Assembly: GCF_963662805.1 (NCBI RefSeq)
Contig: NZ_OY759857.1
Span: forward strand, 124,001 to 188,000
Source: an uncultured Cohaesibacter sp.
GTDB taxonomy: Bacteria; Pseudomonadota; Alphaproteobacteria; Rhizobiales; Cohaesibacteraceae
Direction of reading: 5' to 3'
Length of the DNA: 64,000 nt
Shown: positions 1 through 8,620 of the stretch, in pieces
Position numbering within the stretch: the stretch's first letter is position 1
Layout: each line of letters begins with the position of its first letter
Translations under genes and position numbers: made by a program
Notes under the pieces: model-generated
Told to the model about the DNA's origin: nothing
The model's input: the letters and a program-made list of their open reading frames with translations, nothing else
Databases searched by the model: none

Positions 1-495
1 GTTGAAACCAGCGCGGGTTTCTGCCTTGTTCAGCTTAAGGGTAGCGGCATAGACGCGCCCGACCGCGCCGACGAAGACGGGCAGGCGGCTCTGGGGGGAA
101 ATGACCGCCTGCACGAGCTTGGGCGCAGAAAAGGCATCGATCAGGATGATTCGCTCGGTCGTGGTGATCTGCCACAGCGCGAGCATGACATTGTGGCGTT
201 GCGCGATATCGCGGCAGATCGGCCGCAGCAGATCGGACGGGTTCGCGCCAAGCAGCGGCTGGGCCAGTTCCAGCACGCCAAGACCGGTCTCATAGGTCTT
301 GTTGATCGGGTCAAAACTGGCCAGCCCCTCATGGCTCAATGTGCGCAGAATATTGAACACCGATGACACATTAAGCCCCGTCTCCCGGGCGATTTGTGTG
401 ACGCCCATCGGGCGTCCAGCCGACGCCAGCAAACGCTGTATCGTGGTTGCGTTCTGCACAGCCGGGACAAACTTTTGGGGTAGATCATCAGTCAT
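1..495 (-). CDS. IclR-family transcriptional regulator, C-terminus beyond the window
   Basis: This is the N-terminal 165 residues of an IclR regulator: a winged helix-turn-helix (about residues 5-65, GVTQIARETGLNVSSVFNILRTL) followed by the start of the effector domain (LGANPSDLLRP, then LALWQ and SRLPVFVGAVGR). It reads off the left edge with no stop. I chose the ATG at 495, which has AAAGGA about ten bases upstream; an in-frame ATG at 504 sits too close to that site. It is divergent from the acyl-CoA dehydrogenase operon and probably controls it. It is clearly paralogous to the IclR gene at 17235-18014: the blocks PAV.NA, NILKTL/NILRTL, LGANP.DL.RP and RLPV.IGAVGR are shared in order. The effector is unknown. 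Confidence 0.93.
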   Translation of the reverse strand, partial: MTDDLPQKFVPAVQNATTIQRLLASAGRPMGVTQIARETGLNVSSVFNILRTLSHEGLASFDPINKTYETGLGVLELAQPLLGANPSDLLRPICRDIAQRHNVMLALWQITTTERIILIDAFSAPKLVQAVISPQSRLPVFVGAVGRVYAATLKLNKAETRAGFN

Positions 496-509
496 TCGGT
501 TCATTTCCT

Positions 510-540
510 TTGAAGAATGGTATTTACTATAGAGAAAGAT
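510..540. promoter_or_regulatory. Candidate IclR operator, copy 1
   Basis: In the divergent gap between the IclR gene and the acyl-CoA dehydrogenase gene the plus strand reads TTGAAGAATGG, TTTACTAT, GAGAAAGAT. Nearly the same string, in the same orientation to its own IclR gene, occurs at 18027-18058. Conservation in non-coding DNA ahead of two paralogous regulators suggests a shared regulator-binding or promoter element. This is inference from the repeat alone. Confidence 0.5.
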
Positions 541-588
541 ATTGCTATTTCAAGTCTGCATTGCAGTAGCTATTTGGGAGGAAAGTCG

Positions 589-1755
589 ATGGCTCATGGC
601 GTGGATGAGGATGTTTTTGCGCAGCTCGTGGATACGGTTGATCGATTCGCCAAGGAGCGTTTGATCCCGGCCGAAAAGCGGGTCGAGCAGGAGGATGACA
701 TCCCCGAAGAGATCGTCGCCGAAATGAAGGAAATGGGGCTTTTCGGCCTGTCCACGCCTGAGGAATATGGCGGAATTGGCCTCAGCGTCCCGCAGGAAGC
801 GCGGCTGATCGAAACGCTCTGCTATGCCTCCTTGACCTTCCGTTCGCTCATCGGAACCAACGTCGGCATCGGCGCTCAGGGCATCGTCATGGACGGAACA
901 CCTGAGCAGAAAGACCAATGGCTGCCTGGCATCGCCAGCGGCGATATCATCGCCTCCTTTGCCCTGACCGAGCCAGACAATGGCTCCGACGCCGGGGGGA
1001 TTCGCACCTCTGCCCGCCGCGATGGCAATGACTTCGTAATCAACGGCACCAAGCGTTACATCACCAATGCCGTGCGCGCGGGCGTCTTCACGGTCTTTGC
1101 CCGTACCGATCCCGACAAGCCCGGCGCCGATGGAGTCTCCGCCTTCATCGTGCCTGCCGACACCCCCGGCATCACTATTGCGCCGCCTGACAAGAAAATG
1201 GGCCAGAAGGGCACCAAGACATCGGATGTTATCTTCGAAGATGTCCGCGTGCCGGTCGATGCGCTGCTCGGCGGCATCGAGAAGCTGCACATGGGTTTCC
1301 GCACAGCCATGAAGGTTCTCGATCGCGGGCGCATTCATGTCAGCGCCATGGCCGTCGGCCAGAGCCAGCGCATGCTCGACATCGCGACGGACTATGCCCT
1401 CGAACGCAAACAGTTCGGCAAGCCCATCGGCGAACATCAGCTGGTGCAGGGCCTTTTGGCCGATTGCCAGACCGAATTGCAGGCCGCGCGAGCGCTCGTG
1501 CGGTCCGCTGCCGATACCTTCGACCGCGAAGGCAAGGCCATCATCGAGGCAGCCTGCTCCAAATATTTCTGCACCGAGGCTGCCGGGAGGATCGCAGACC
1601 GGGCCGTGCAGATCCATGGTGGTGCCGGATATATGGTCGACTATGACATCGAGCGCCTCTATCGCGACATTCGCCTGCTTCGTATCTATGAAGGCACCAG
1701 CCAGATCCAGCAGTTGATCATCGCACGGCGCACCCTTGCCCAGCGGGCGGGGTGA
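589..1755 (+). CDS. Acyl-CoA dehydrogenase
   Basis: A 388-residue FAD-dependent acyl-CoA dehydrogenase that introduces an alpha-beta double bond into an acyl-CoA. It has the three-domain family layout: N-terminal helical domain, beta domain with the signature ALTEPDNGSDAGGIRTSA (about residues 125-145), and C-terminal helical domain with RKQFGKPIGEHQ and QIHGGAGY. The catalytic base is the Glu in RIYEGTSQIQ (about residue 368), as in short/medium-chain enzymes. I chose the ATG at 589 because GGGAGGAAAG lies just upstream; an upstream in-frame start at 517 would add 24 residues with no family match. It heads an operon of CoA-thioester enzymes. The chain length of the substrate cannot be read from sequence. 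Confidence 0.96.
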   Translation: MAHGVDEDVFAQLVDTVDRFAKERLIPAEKRVEQEDDIPEEIVAEMKEMGLFGLSTPEEYGGIGLSVPQEARLIETLCYASLTFRSLIGTNVGIGAQGIVMDGTPEQKDQWLPGIASGDIIASFALTEPDNGSDAGGIRTSARRDGNDFVINGTKRYITNAVRAGVFTVFARTDPDKPGADGVSAFIVPADTPGITIAPPDKKMGQKGTKTSDVIFEDVRVPVDALLGGIEKLHMGFRTAMKVLDRGRIHVSAMAVGQSQRMLDIATDYALERKQFGKPIGEHQLVQGLLADCQTELQAARALVRSAADTFDREGKAIIEAACSKYFCTEAAGRIADRAVQIHGGAGYMVDYDIERLYRDIRLLRIYEGTSQIQQLIIARRTLAQRAG

Positions 1756-1758
1756 ACC

Positions 1759-2178
1759 ATGAGCGCACGTCGAACCAGAACGGTGGAAGAACTGCCGCCC
1801 CAGTCCCCCTTCTCCGAGACGCTGGGCATCAATTTCGAGATCTGCACGCCGGGCGAAGTGGTCTGCCGGATGCTGGTCACCGAGGAGATGGCCAACCGCA
1901 ACGGGGTCCTGCACGGCGGTGCCCTGATGACCCTCGCCGATACGGCGGGGGGAACAGCAGCCTTCATGAACAGTGGGCCGGAAATGTCCAACGCCACGGT
2001 GGAAGCCAAGACCAATTTCATCCGCCCGGTGCGGGTCGGAGATATCGCCACAGCCAGAAGCACACCTGTTCACGTCGGGGGGACGACGCAGGTGTTCCAG
2101 GTCACGTTGACCCGGGGAGACGGCAAGGTCGTGGGCATCACGACCCAGACGCATCTGCTGCTGAGCTGGAAGGGCTGA
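1759..2178 (+). CDS. PaaI-type hotdog-fold thioesterase
   Basis: A 139-residue single hotdog domain that probably hydrolyses an acyl-CoA or aryl-CoA thioester. The core family segment NRNGVLHGGALMTLADTAGG, with the H-G-G turn and the downstream Asp in LADTA, matches the PaaI/YbgC group, followed by the ETNFIRPV-like strand (TNFIRPVRVGD). It starts three bases after the stop of the dehydrogenase gene, so translation is probably coupled. In a catabolic operon such enzymes often release dead-end CoA esters; which ester is not evident. Confidence 0.9.
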   Translation: MSARRTRTVEELPPQSPFSETLGINFEICTPGEVVCRMLVTEEMANRNGVLHGGALMTLADTAGGTAAFMNSGPEMSNATVEAKTNFIRPVRVGDIATARSTPVHVGGTTQVFQVTLTRGDGKVVGITTQTHLLLSWKG

Positions 2179-2199
2179 AGGGAATTCAAGGGAGGAAAT

Positions 2200-2580
2200 A
2201 TGTCCGATACCAAGCAAGCGGCCTTGGGGCCGCAAGCGACCTATGAGGCCTATCTGGCCGAAGGGCGTTTCATGATCCAGCGCGCCAAAAGCACAGGCGA
2301 ACATGTGTTCTGGCCGCGTGTGGTGACGCCCTCAGGCGCGACCGATCTCGAATGGGTCGAAGCCAAGGGCACGGGAACCGTCTACGCGATCACCCTCAAC
2401 CGCTCGCGCAAGGGCTCATGGAATGTCGCGCTCATCGATCTTGATGAAGGCGCACGCATGATGTCGACCCTTCCCGACGTGGAAACCGCGGACATCGGTG
2501 CGCGGGTCAAGGCCCGCATTGAAACAGCAGAAGACGGGCCGCGCGTCGTGTTCGATCTGATCGGGGAAACGGCAGCATGA
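2200..2580 (+). CDS. DUF35-type OB-fold protein lacking the zinc-ribbon cysteines
   Basis: A 126-residue protein that fits the OB-fold part of the DUF35 family, usually an obligate partner of a thiolase-like protein. The N-terminal helix (YEAYLAEGRFMIQRAKSTGEH), a segment where the rubredoxin-like zinc ribbon should lie (FWPRVVTPSGATDLEW), the GTGTVYAITLNR strand and the ALIDLDEGARMMSTL strand follow the family order. The protein contains no Cys at all, so no zinc can be bound in the usual way. Its stop overlaps the next start as ATGA, the coupling seen for DUF35/thiolase pairs, including the Ltp2-ChsH2 steroid retro-aldolase. A strong GGGAGG site precedes the ATG at 2200. Confidence 0.85.
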   Translation: MSDTKQAALGPQATYEAYLAEGRFMIQRAKSTGEHVFWPRVVTPSGATDLEWVEAKGTGTVYAITLNRSRKGSWNVALIDLDEGARMMSTLPDVETADIGARVKARIETAEDGPRVVFDLIGETAA

Positions 2581-3731
2581 GCAATCAGAGCATGAGAGGA
2601 AAAAGCGCCATCGTCGGGATGGCAACCGCCGGAGTTGGAGAAGCGCCGGGCTTTTCTGCTATGGAACTGCTCGGTGAGGCTGCAGTTGCCGCAGTCGCCG
2701 ATGCCGGTCTCAAGATCTCCGATATCGACGGCGTCTTTGCCGCGACCAGCAGCCACGCCTTTCCCACCATGAGTGTGGTGGAATATCTGGGCTTGAAGCC
2801 GCGCTTCTTTGATTCCACCAATGTCGGTGGTTCGAGCTTTGAGATGCATCTGCTGCAGGCGACCATGGCGCTCGACGCTGGTCTCTGCGATGTAGCGCTT
2901 GTCTGCTACGGCTCCAACCAGCGCACGGCTGGCGGTCGCCTCGTTTCGATGAGCGAGCCGCAGTGGCACGAAACCCCTTATAAGCCGCGCCATCCGATCA
3001 CCGCCTATGCACTGGCCGCGAGCCGGCACATGGGCGAGTTCGGCACAACCCGCGAGCAGCTCGCCGATGTGGCGCTGGCTGCACGCGGCTGGGCCAATCT
3101 CAATCCGGAAGCCTTCGCCCGAGGCCCACTCACCAAGGACGAAGTGTTGTCAACCCGCATGATCTCCGATCCCCTGAGCGCCGCCGATTGCTGTCTGGTG
3201 ACCGACGGGGCCGCCGCCTGCATTCTGGTGCGGGCCGATCGGGCCAAGGATCACTCCGCAAAGCCGGTCTATTTTCTCGGTGCCGGGGCGGCCAATTATC
3301 ACCGCTCTATCGTTGCCATGCCAGATCTGACGACAACTGCCGCCGCAGAAAGTGGCCCTCGAGCCTTCGAGATGGCCGGGGTGACACGCTCGGATCTCGA
3401 TCTGGTGATGGTCTATGACGCCTTCACCATCAACACGATCCTTTTCCTCGAAGACCTCGGCTTCTGCCCCAAGGGCGAAGGAGGGCGCTTCGTGGCGGAC
3501 GGGCGCATCGCGCCGGGGGGCGAGCTCGCGGTCAACACCAACGGCGGCGGGCTGTCCTGTGTCCATCCGGGCATGTATGGCCTGTTCCTCATTGCCGAGG
3601 CGGTAACGCAGATCCGGGGAGAGGCCGGAGAGCGTCAGATCGCGGATTGCAATCTCGCCCTCTGTCACGGCAACGGCGGCACCCTGTCGAGCCAATGCAC
3701 GGCGATCCTCGGATCGGAGGCGACCCTATGA
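2577..3731 (+). CDS. Thiolase-like (SCP2/Ltp type) protein without the nucleophilic Cys
   Basis: A 384-residue thiolase-superfamily protein. The N-terminal half shows the helix-strand pattern of SCP2-type thiolases, but the loop that normally reads C-A-S/T-G is N-V-G-G-S-S (from residue 82), so the acylated Cys is absent. The C-terminal half keeps NTNGGGLSCVHPGMYGLF and LCHGNGGTLSSQ, the two family motifs carrying active-site histidines. Loss of this Cys together with a DUF35 partner is the pattern of Ltp2-like retro-aldolases, which cleave a beta-hydroxyacyl-CoA, not a beta-ketoacyl-CoA. That role is inference; a condensing enzyme or a classical thiolase with an unusual nucleophile are alternatives. 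It overlaps both neighbours by ATGA. Confidence 0.88.
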   Translation: MSNQSMRGKSAIVGMATAGVGEAPGFSAMELLGEAAVAAVADAGLKISDIDGVFAATSSHAFPTMSVVEYLGLKPRFFDSTNVGGSSFEMHLLQATMALDAGLCDVALVCYGSNQRTAGGRLVSMSEPQWHETPYKPRHPITAYALAASRHMGEFGTTREQLADVALAARGWANLNPEAFARGPLTKDEVLSTRMISDPLSAADCCLVTDGAAACILVRADRAKDHSAKPVYFLGAGAANYHRSIVAMPDLTTTAAAESGPRAFEMAGVTRSDLDLVMVYDAFTINTILFLEDLGFCPKGEGGRFVADGRIAPGGELAVNTNGGGLSCVHPGMYGLFLIAEAVTQIRGEAGERQIADCNLALCHGNGGTLSSQCTAILGSEATL

Positions 3732-5858
3732 CCGGGCTGTTCAATCACGGTGGGATCGAGGGACTTGAAGGCCTCGACGGTCTCGTCGCCCCGCGCACGG
3801 TTGCTGTAATCGGAGCCTCCGATGACGTCACGAGGATCGGCGGTCGGCCAATCGCCGCGATGCTGAAGGCAGGCTTCTCCGGGTGCATCCTGCCGGTAAA
3901 CCCCAAGCGCGACACGGTGCAGGGACTCCCCTGCTACGCCAGTGTCGATGACCTGCCCGAAACTCCGGATGCCGCGCTGATTGCCGTGCCGGCAAAGTTC
4001 GTCGCCGAGACGCTCGAAGCGCTCGGGCGCAAGGGATGCCGGTCCGCGACGCTCTTCTCCGCCGGATTTGCTGAGGTCGGAGCAGAAGGGGAGGCTGCTC
4101 AGCGCGAACTGGTCGAACTGGCGCGATCCTACGGCATGCGCCTGCTCGGCCCCAACACGCTCGGCGTTTACAATGTCGCCAAGGGCTACTACGGCACCTT
4201 TTCGTCCTCGCTCGATACCGGTTTTCCGAAGTCCGGCAACATCGGCATCGCCAGCCAGTCCGGTGCCTTCGGGGCACACCTCGGGGCTCTCGCCCGTGAC
4301 CGTGGACTGGGCTGCTCGGTGCTGATCACCACCGGAAACGAGGCCGACATCAGCGTCGACGAGGCCATTCGCTGGATGGCACAGAGCGATACGACCGACG
4401 TGATCTGCGCCTATATGGAAGCAATCAATGATGCTCCGGCGCTGTTGGAGGCTCTCGATATCGCCCGCGCAGCTGGCAAGCCGGTTCTGGCGCTGAAGTC
4501 AGGCCGCTCGGCGGTCGGTGCGCGCGCTGCCGCTTCGCACACGGCATCGCTGACAGGGGATGCGGTCGTTGCCGATGCGGTCCTCACGGATCATGGTGCA
4601 ATCATCCTGCGCGATCCCGAAACCATGATGGACATCGCCTACGCGGCCTCCAAAAAGGTCTTCCCGACGCAGCATTCGCTCGGGGTGATCACGGTGAGTG
4701 GCGGGGCCGGGATTGTCGCCAGTGATGAAGCCGAACGTGTCGGCCTGCCCATGCCCGCCATGCCCGACGAGGCGCAGGCCATGCTGAAGGAGGCGCTGCC
4801 CTATGCGTCTCCGGTCAATCCGCTCGACTGCACCGCGCAGGCGCTCAATGATCCGTCGTTGCTGGAGCTTTTCACCCGAGCGGCCCTTAAAGACGGTGGC
4901 TACGGAGCGGTGCTTTGTTTCCTCACCTATGTGGCTGGCAGCAAGGCCCTGTCGCAGGTCATCCTCGAGGCGATGGCCCCTCTGCGCAAGGCCTATCCGG
5001 ATCGGATCATCGCCTTCTGTGCGCTCGGTGATCCGGACGTGCTTCAGCATTATGATGATGCGGGCATCCTCATCTTCAACGATCCATGCCGGGCGGTGAG
5101 GGCTCTTGATGCCCTGTTGCGCTTCGGTGGGCGAGAAGACGCGGAACCTGTGGACCGTCCTCAGGTCATGCCCGTCATCCTGCCCGAAAAGAGCCCCCAA
5201 CGAGGCCGAAGCCAAGCTATTGCTGGCACGAGAGGGCATCTCTCCCGCACCTGAAATGGCCGTCCAGAGCGCCGAGGCCGCCATTGTGGCAGCCAAGAGC
5301 TTGGGCTTCCCGGTGGTCATGAAGATCCTGTCTCCCGACATTCTGCACAAGTCGGACATCGGCGCAGTCAAGCTCAACATCGGCAGCGTGGAGGAGGTGG
5401 AAACCGCCTATCAGGAGATCCTGAAGGCTGCCGAGACCCACGCTCCGGCGGCCGAAATTGCAGGCGTTCTAGTCGCAAGGCAGCTTTCCGGAGGCATCGA
5501 GTGCCTGATGGGCATCAATCGGGATCCGACCTTCGGTCCGGTGGCCGTGTTTGGCCTTGGTGGCATCTTCGTCGAGCTGCTCAATGACGTTGCCGTTCGA
5601 GCCTGTCCCTTCGGGCCTGATGAGGCCCTTGAGATGATCCGCTCAATCCGGGGCGCGGCCATCCTTGAAGGCGCTCGCGGAGCCAAGCCCGCAGACGTCG
5701 AGGCCCTTGCCGACATGCTCTCTCGCCTGTCGGTCTTTGCCGCTGGTACAGGCGAGCGGCTCATCTCCATTGATCTCAACCCGGTTCTGGCGATGCCCGA
5801 AGGGCAGGGCGCCTATGCCCTTGATGCTGTCATCGAACTGCAGCCGGAGGAGGGCTGA
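3728..5858 (+). CDS. ADP-forming acyl-CoA ligase (acetate-CoA ligase family), frameshifted in the given sequence
   Basis: A fused alpha-beta NDP-forming acyl-CoA synthetase, about 709 residues once repaired. In order: CoA-binding Rossmann domain (TVAVIGASDD), flavodoxin-like ligase domains with GIASQSGAFG and the phosphorylated His of SHTASLTGD (about residue 271), then a C-terminal ATP-grasp domain (FPVVMKILSPDILHKSDIG). The frame breaks at a run of five C at 5194-5198; removing one C joins PVILPEKSPN to EAEAKLLLAREGI smoothly. Total span 2131 bases is one more than a multiple of three. I read this as a homopolymer sequence error; a genuine disrupted gene is the alternative. It would activate the pathway's carboxylic acid, or recover ATP from its CoA ester. 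Confidence 0.88.
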
Positions 5859-5860
5859 CC

Positions 5861-6724
5861 ATGGCGATTGATTACGAACACTTGCTGAATTTCGACATAC
5901 CCGAAGTGCGGCAGCGCTATGGGGATGCCGAGGTGGCGCGTTTCGGGCTGACCATTGGTCTCGGACAGGATCCCATGGACCTTCGCCAGTTGCGCTATGT
6001 GGCTGCTCTTGCTGATGACAGGCGGGCCATGCCTGCTATTGTCAATGTGCTGGGCCATCCCGGATTCTGGCTGTCAGACCCGCGAACCGGCGTCGATGCC
6101 CTCAAGGTGGTGCATGGTGAGCAGGGTATGGAGATCCATCACACGATCCCGCCCGAAGGCCACATCGCGGCCAAGACTCGCGTCACCGGCATCGTCGACA
6201 AGGGCGAAGGCCGGGGGGCTCTGCTCTATTTCGAGAAGACGATCATCGATCTCGATCGCGATCTGCATCTCGCCACCTGCAAGGGAACGACCTTTCTCAG
6301 AGGCGATGGCGGCTTCGGCGGTCCGAGCGGGCCGGTCAAGGTTCCCCATCAGGTCCCCGACCGGGCTCCGGACTATTTCATGGACATGCCCACCCGCCCC
6401 GAGCAGGCGCTCGGCTATCGCTGGAACGGCGATTCCAATCCCTTGCATCTCGACCCGCGCGTCGCCAAGAGAGCAGGCTATGACCGTCCGATCCTGCATG
6501 GCCTCAGCAGTCTGGGGACGGCGGCTCATGCGATCCTTTCCCTGCTGTGCGATTATGATGACGAGCGTTTCGGCGCGATGGATGCGCGCTTCACTGCCTT
6601 TGTCTATCCGGGCGAAACCCTGCGCACTGAGATCTGGTCCGATGGGTCATTCCAGACGCGGGCCCTTGAGCGCGACAAGATCGTCATCGGCAACGGCCTG
6701 TTCAAATTCAGGGAGGCCGCGTGA
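5861..6724 (+). CDS. MaoC-type double-hotdog hydratase
   Basis: A 287-residue enoyl-CoA hydratase-2-like protein with two hotdog repeats, the length of FAS1/MFE-2 type hydratases. The hydratase-2 motif lies in the second repeat: GDSNPLHLDPRVAKRAGYDRPILHG-like, with the catalytic Asp191 and His196. The first repeat (AIVNVLGHPGFWL, HHTIPPEG) is degenerate, as usual for the substrate-binding half. It starts two bases after the ligase gene and its stop overlaps the next gene as TGATG. It probably hydrates the enoyl-CoA made by the adjacent acyl-CoA dehydrogenase, giving the beta-hydroxyacyl-CoA that a retro-aldolase could split. Confidence 0.92.
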   Translation: MAIDYEHLLNFDIPEVRQRYGDAEVARFGLTIGLGQDPMDLRQLRYVAALADDRRAMPAIVNVLGHPGFWLSDPRTGVDALKVVHGEQGMEIHHTIPPEGHIAAKTRVTGIVDKGEGRGALLYFEKTIIDLDRDLHLATCKGTTFLRGDGGFGGPSGPVKVPHQVPDRAPDYFMDMPTRPEQALGYRWNGDSNPLHLDPRVAKRAGYDRPILHGLSSLGTAAHAILSLLCDYDDERFGAMDARFTAFVYPGETLRTEIWSDGSFQTRALERDKIVIGNGLFKFREAA

Positions 6725-7485
6725 TGGGCATCGAAGTTGAAACCCGCGACAATGGTCTTTGCATCAACACCTTGAGTGACGCAGACCGGCGCAATCCCAT
6801 CGGTCACGACATGCGCGTGGCGCTGGTCGCCGCCCTGTCACAGGCGGAAAGCGATGATGCGGTGAAGGCGGTGGTGTTGACCGGAGCCGGGGGACATTTC
6901 TCGGCTGGTGGCGATATCCGCGACCAGCGAGACCGCAGCATCTCCGAGCATCGGGATCGCTTCGCCGTGATCCGGGATCTGGTGCTGCGAATGGTCCGAT
7001 TTTCCAAGCCCCTCGTCGCGGCGGTTGAAGGCTGGGCGGCTGGCGGCGGCTTTGCGCTGGCGCTCGCTTGCCCGACAATCGTTGCCTCCGGTGAGGCGCG
7101 CTTTGTAGCCAGCTTCACCAAGATCGGCCTGATCCCTGACATGGGGCTACTCTCTACCTTGCCCGCCCGCATTGGCCCGGCTCGCACGCGACGCCTTCTG
7201 TTGACCAATCGGGTGGTCAAGGCAGATGAGGCTCTGGCGCTTGGTGTCGTCGACGAATTGGCCGAAGCCGGAACGGCGCTCGAGCTGGCAGAACGGATTG
7301 CGCTTGAGGAAGCGGAAGGGGCGATTCTGCCACGTCATTTCATCATTGACTGGTTCGCCCGTGATGTCGCCGAGGCGCTCGATTATGAGCAGAGCCTGCA
7401 ACCGATGCTGCTCAACAGCGCCGATGCCGCCGAGGGCCGCGCCGCCTTTGCCGAGAAACGCCCACCCCGGTTCAGGGGGGCGTGA
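6724..7485 (+). CDS. Enoyl-CoA hydratase/isomerase (crotonase fold)
   Basis: A 253-residue crotonase. The oxyanion-hole segments are VVLTGAGGHFSAGGDIRD (about residues 45-65) and VEGWAAGGGFALALAC (about 100-115); the active-site loop reads FTKIGLIPDMGLLSTLP, with an Asp where hydratases usually have one of two Glu residues, which is more like isomerases such as PaaG. An in-frame GTG at 6721 is a possible alternative start. It is the last gene of the operon and is convergent with a LysR gene 32 bases away. Isomerase, hydratase and retro-Claisen roles are all possible in this superfamily. Confidence 0.92.
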   Translation: MGIEVETRDNGLCINTLSDADRRNPIGHDMRVALVAALSQAESDDAVKAVVLTGAGGHFSAGGDIRDQRDRSISEHRDRFAVIRDLVLRMVRFSKPLVAAVEGWAAGGGFALALACPTIVASGEARFVASFTKIGLIPDMGLLSTLPARIGPARTRRLLLTNRVVKADEALALGVVDELAEAGTALELAERIALEEAEGAILPRHFIIDWFARDVAEALDYEQSLQPMLLNSADAAEGRAAFAEKRPPRFRGA

Positions 7486-7517
7486 TGTACAGCGCAGCGA
7501 CTGATCAGACAATGAAA

Positions 7518-8444
7518 CTAGAGCGTGGTGCCGGGCCATTGCCCGGAGGTGACCATCTGCTGGACTTCCTTTGTCACGAATTCGGCAAAGCTTGTCGTCA
7601 GGCGCGAGGTCGGACGGTTGAGCGCCGTCATCAGCACAAGGGTTCGGTCCATCGGCTGGTCTATGATCGGACGGGCGATGAGGCGGCGGGCATTGATATG
7701 GTCGCGAACGCTGACCAACGGCAGGATTGTGCCGCCGAGGCCCCGTTCAACAAAGGCAATCATGGTCGGCAGTATGTCGATCTCCAGCTTGACGTCCAGC
7801 TCGCACCCGATCTTGGCGGCAATGGTCGCGATCCGGCTGCGCAGCCCGTGCTCCGGGTTCGGCAGGATCAGCGGTTGGCTGAAGGCGTCGCTCGCCGTGA
7901 TGGGAACACCATCGAGATGCTCGGCAACCTTGGTCGACTGGATCAGGAACAGCTGTTCGATGATGATCGGTTGCGTGCGGATCGAAGGAGGCTTGTGTCC
8001 TTCATAGGCGACGCCGAGGTCGACCTTGCCGCGCAGCAGCCAATCCTGCACATGGCCACTGAAACCGGACACGATCCGCAACTTTACGTTGGGAAAAAGT
8101 TCCATTGTGCGCGTGATCAAATGGGTGGCAAGGATATCGGAAACCGTGGGCGGCAAGCCGAGGGTCACAGTGCCGGAGAGCGTGGACTGCGAGCCCGAGA
8201 TGTCGCTGGCGATGTCCTGCATGTCTTCGAGAATGACCTTGGCGCGTCGGGCGAGGCGAATACCCTCTTCGGTCGGCACGACCCCGCGCCCATGGCGGCG
8301 CAAAAGCGCAACGTTCAACTCTTCCTCAAGCGCCTTGACCTGTCGGCTCAGGGCGGGTTGCGCAATGTTCAAACGCTCTGCAGCAGCAGTGATGCTGCTC
8401 AGCTCGATGACCTGGATGAAGTTTCTAAGTTGTCGGAATTCCAT
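7518..8444 (-). CDS. LysR-family transcriptional regulator
   Basis: A 308-residue LysR regulator with the canonical N-terminal helix-turn-helix (FIQVIELSSITAAAERLNIAQPALSRQVKALEEEL, about residues 9-43, in two parts) and a periplasmic-binding-like effector domain (LSGTVTLGLPPTVSDIL, then GRPDLGVAYEG-like KVDLGVAYEG). It is divergent from the TAXI-TRAP operon, with a palindrome in the gap, so it most likely controls substrate uptake by that system and itself. The ATG at 8444 gives the standard family N-terminus MEFRQLRNFI. Ligand unknown. Confidence 0.95.
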   Translation of the reverse strand: MEFRQLRNFIQVIELSSITAAAERLNIAQPALSRQVKALEEELNVALLRRHGRGVVPTEEGIRLARRAKVILEDMQDIASDISGSQSTLSGTVTLGLPPTVSDILATHLITRTMELFPNVKLRIVSGFSGHVQDWLLRGKVDLGVAYEGHKPPSIRTQPIIIEQLFLIQSTKVAEHLDGVPITASDAFSQPLILPNPEHGLRSRIATIAAKIGCELDVKLEIDILPTMIAFVERGLGGTILPLVSVRDHINARRLIARPIIDQPMDRTLVLMTALNRPTSRLTTSFAEFVTKEVQQMVTSGQWPGTTL

Positions 8445-8454
8445 TCATGCCTCA

Positions 8455-8476
8455 ATTGTATCACGGATATAACAAT
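8455..8476. promoter_or_regulatory. LysR-type operator palindrome
   Basis: ATTGT and ACAAT arms separated by twelve bases, eleven bases upstream of the LysR start and about 145 bases before the TAXI binding-protein gene. This is the T-N11-A layout of LysR recognition sites and lies where an autoregulator would bind. Seen directly as an inverted repeat; the binding role is inferred. Confidence 0.55.
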
Positions 8477-8620
8477 AATGCATTTGCAACATGAGTGCCA
8501 GTATCTCAGTGTAACGATTGAGGGGAGCGCCGGGTAAAACTTTGAGGAGAAAAGAGCCCGGCAACAAGTGAGCCGATGTGGAGATCGGCGAAGCGACGCC
8601 TAGCGTCACAGGGAGGAACT

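Noticed and set aside
550..2304. 584-residue open frame antisense to the acyl-CoA dehydrogenase and thioesterase genes
   Set aside because: It mirrors two clear genes in the opposite strand, has low-complexity His/Gly/Asp-rich composition typical of antisense to GC-rich codons, and no ribosome binding site.
3728..5858. Programmed +1 ribosomal frameshift in the acyl-CoA ligase gene
   Set aside because: The same extra-base pattern in five other unrelated genes makes a sequence error far more likely; no slippery-codon or stimulator structure is evident.
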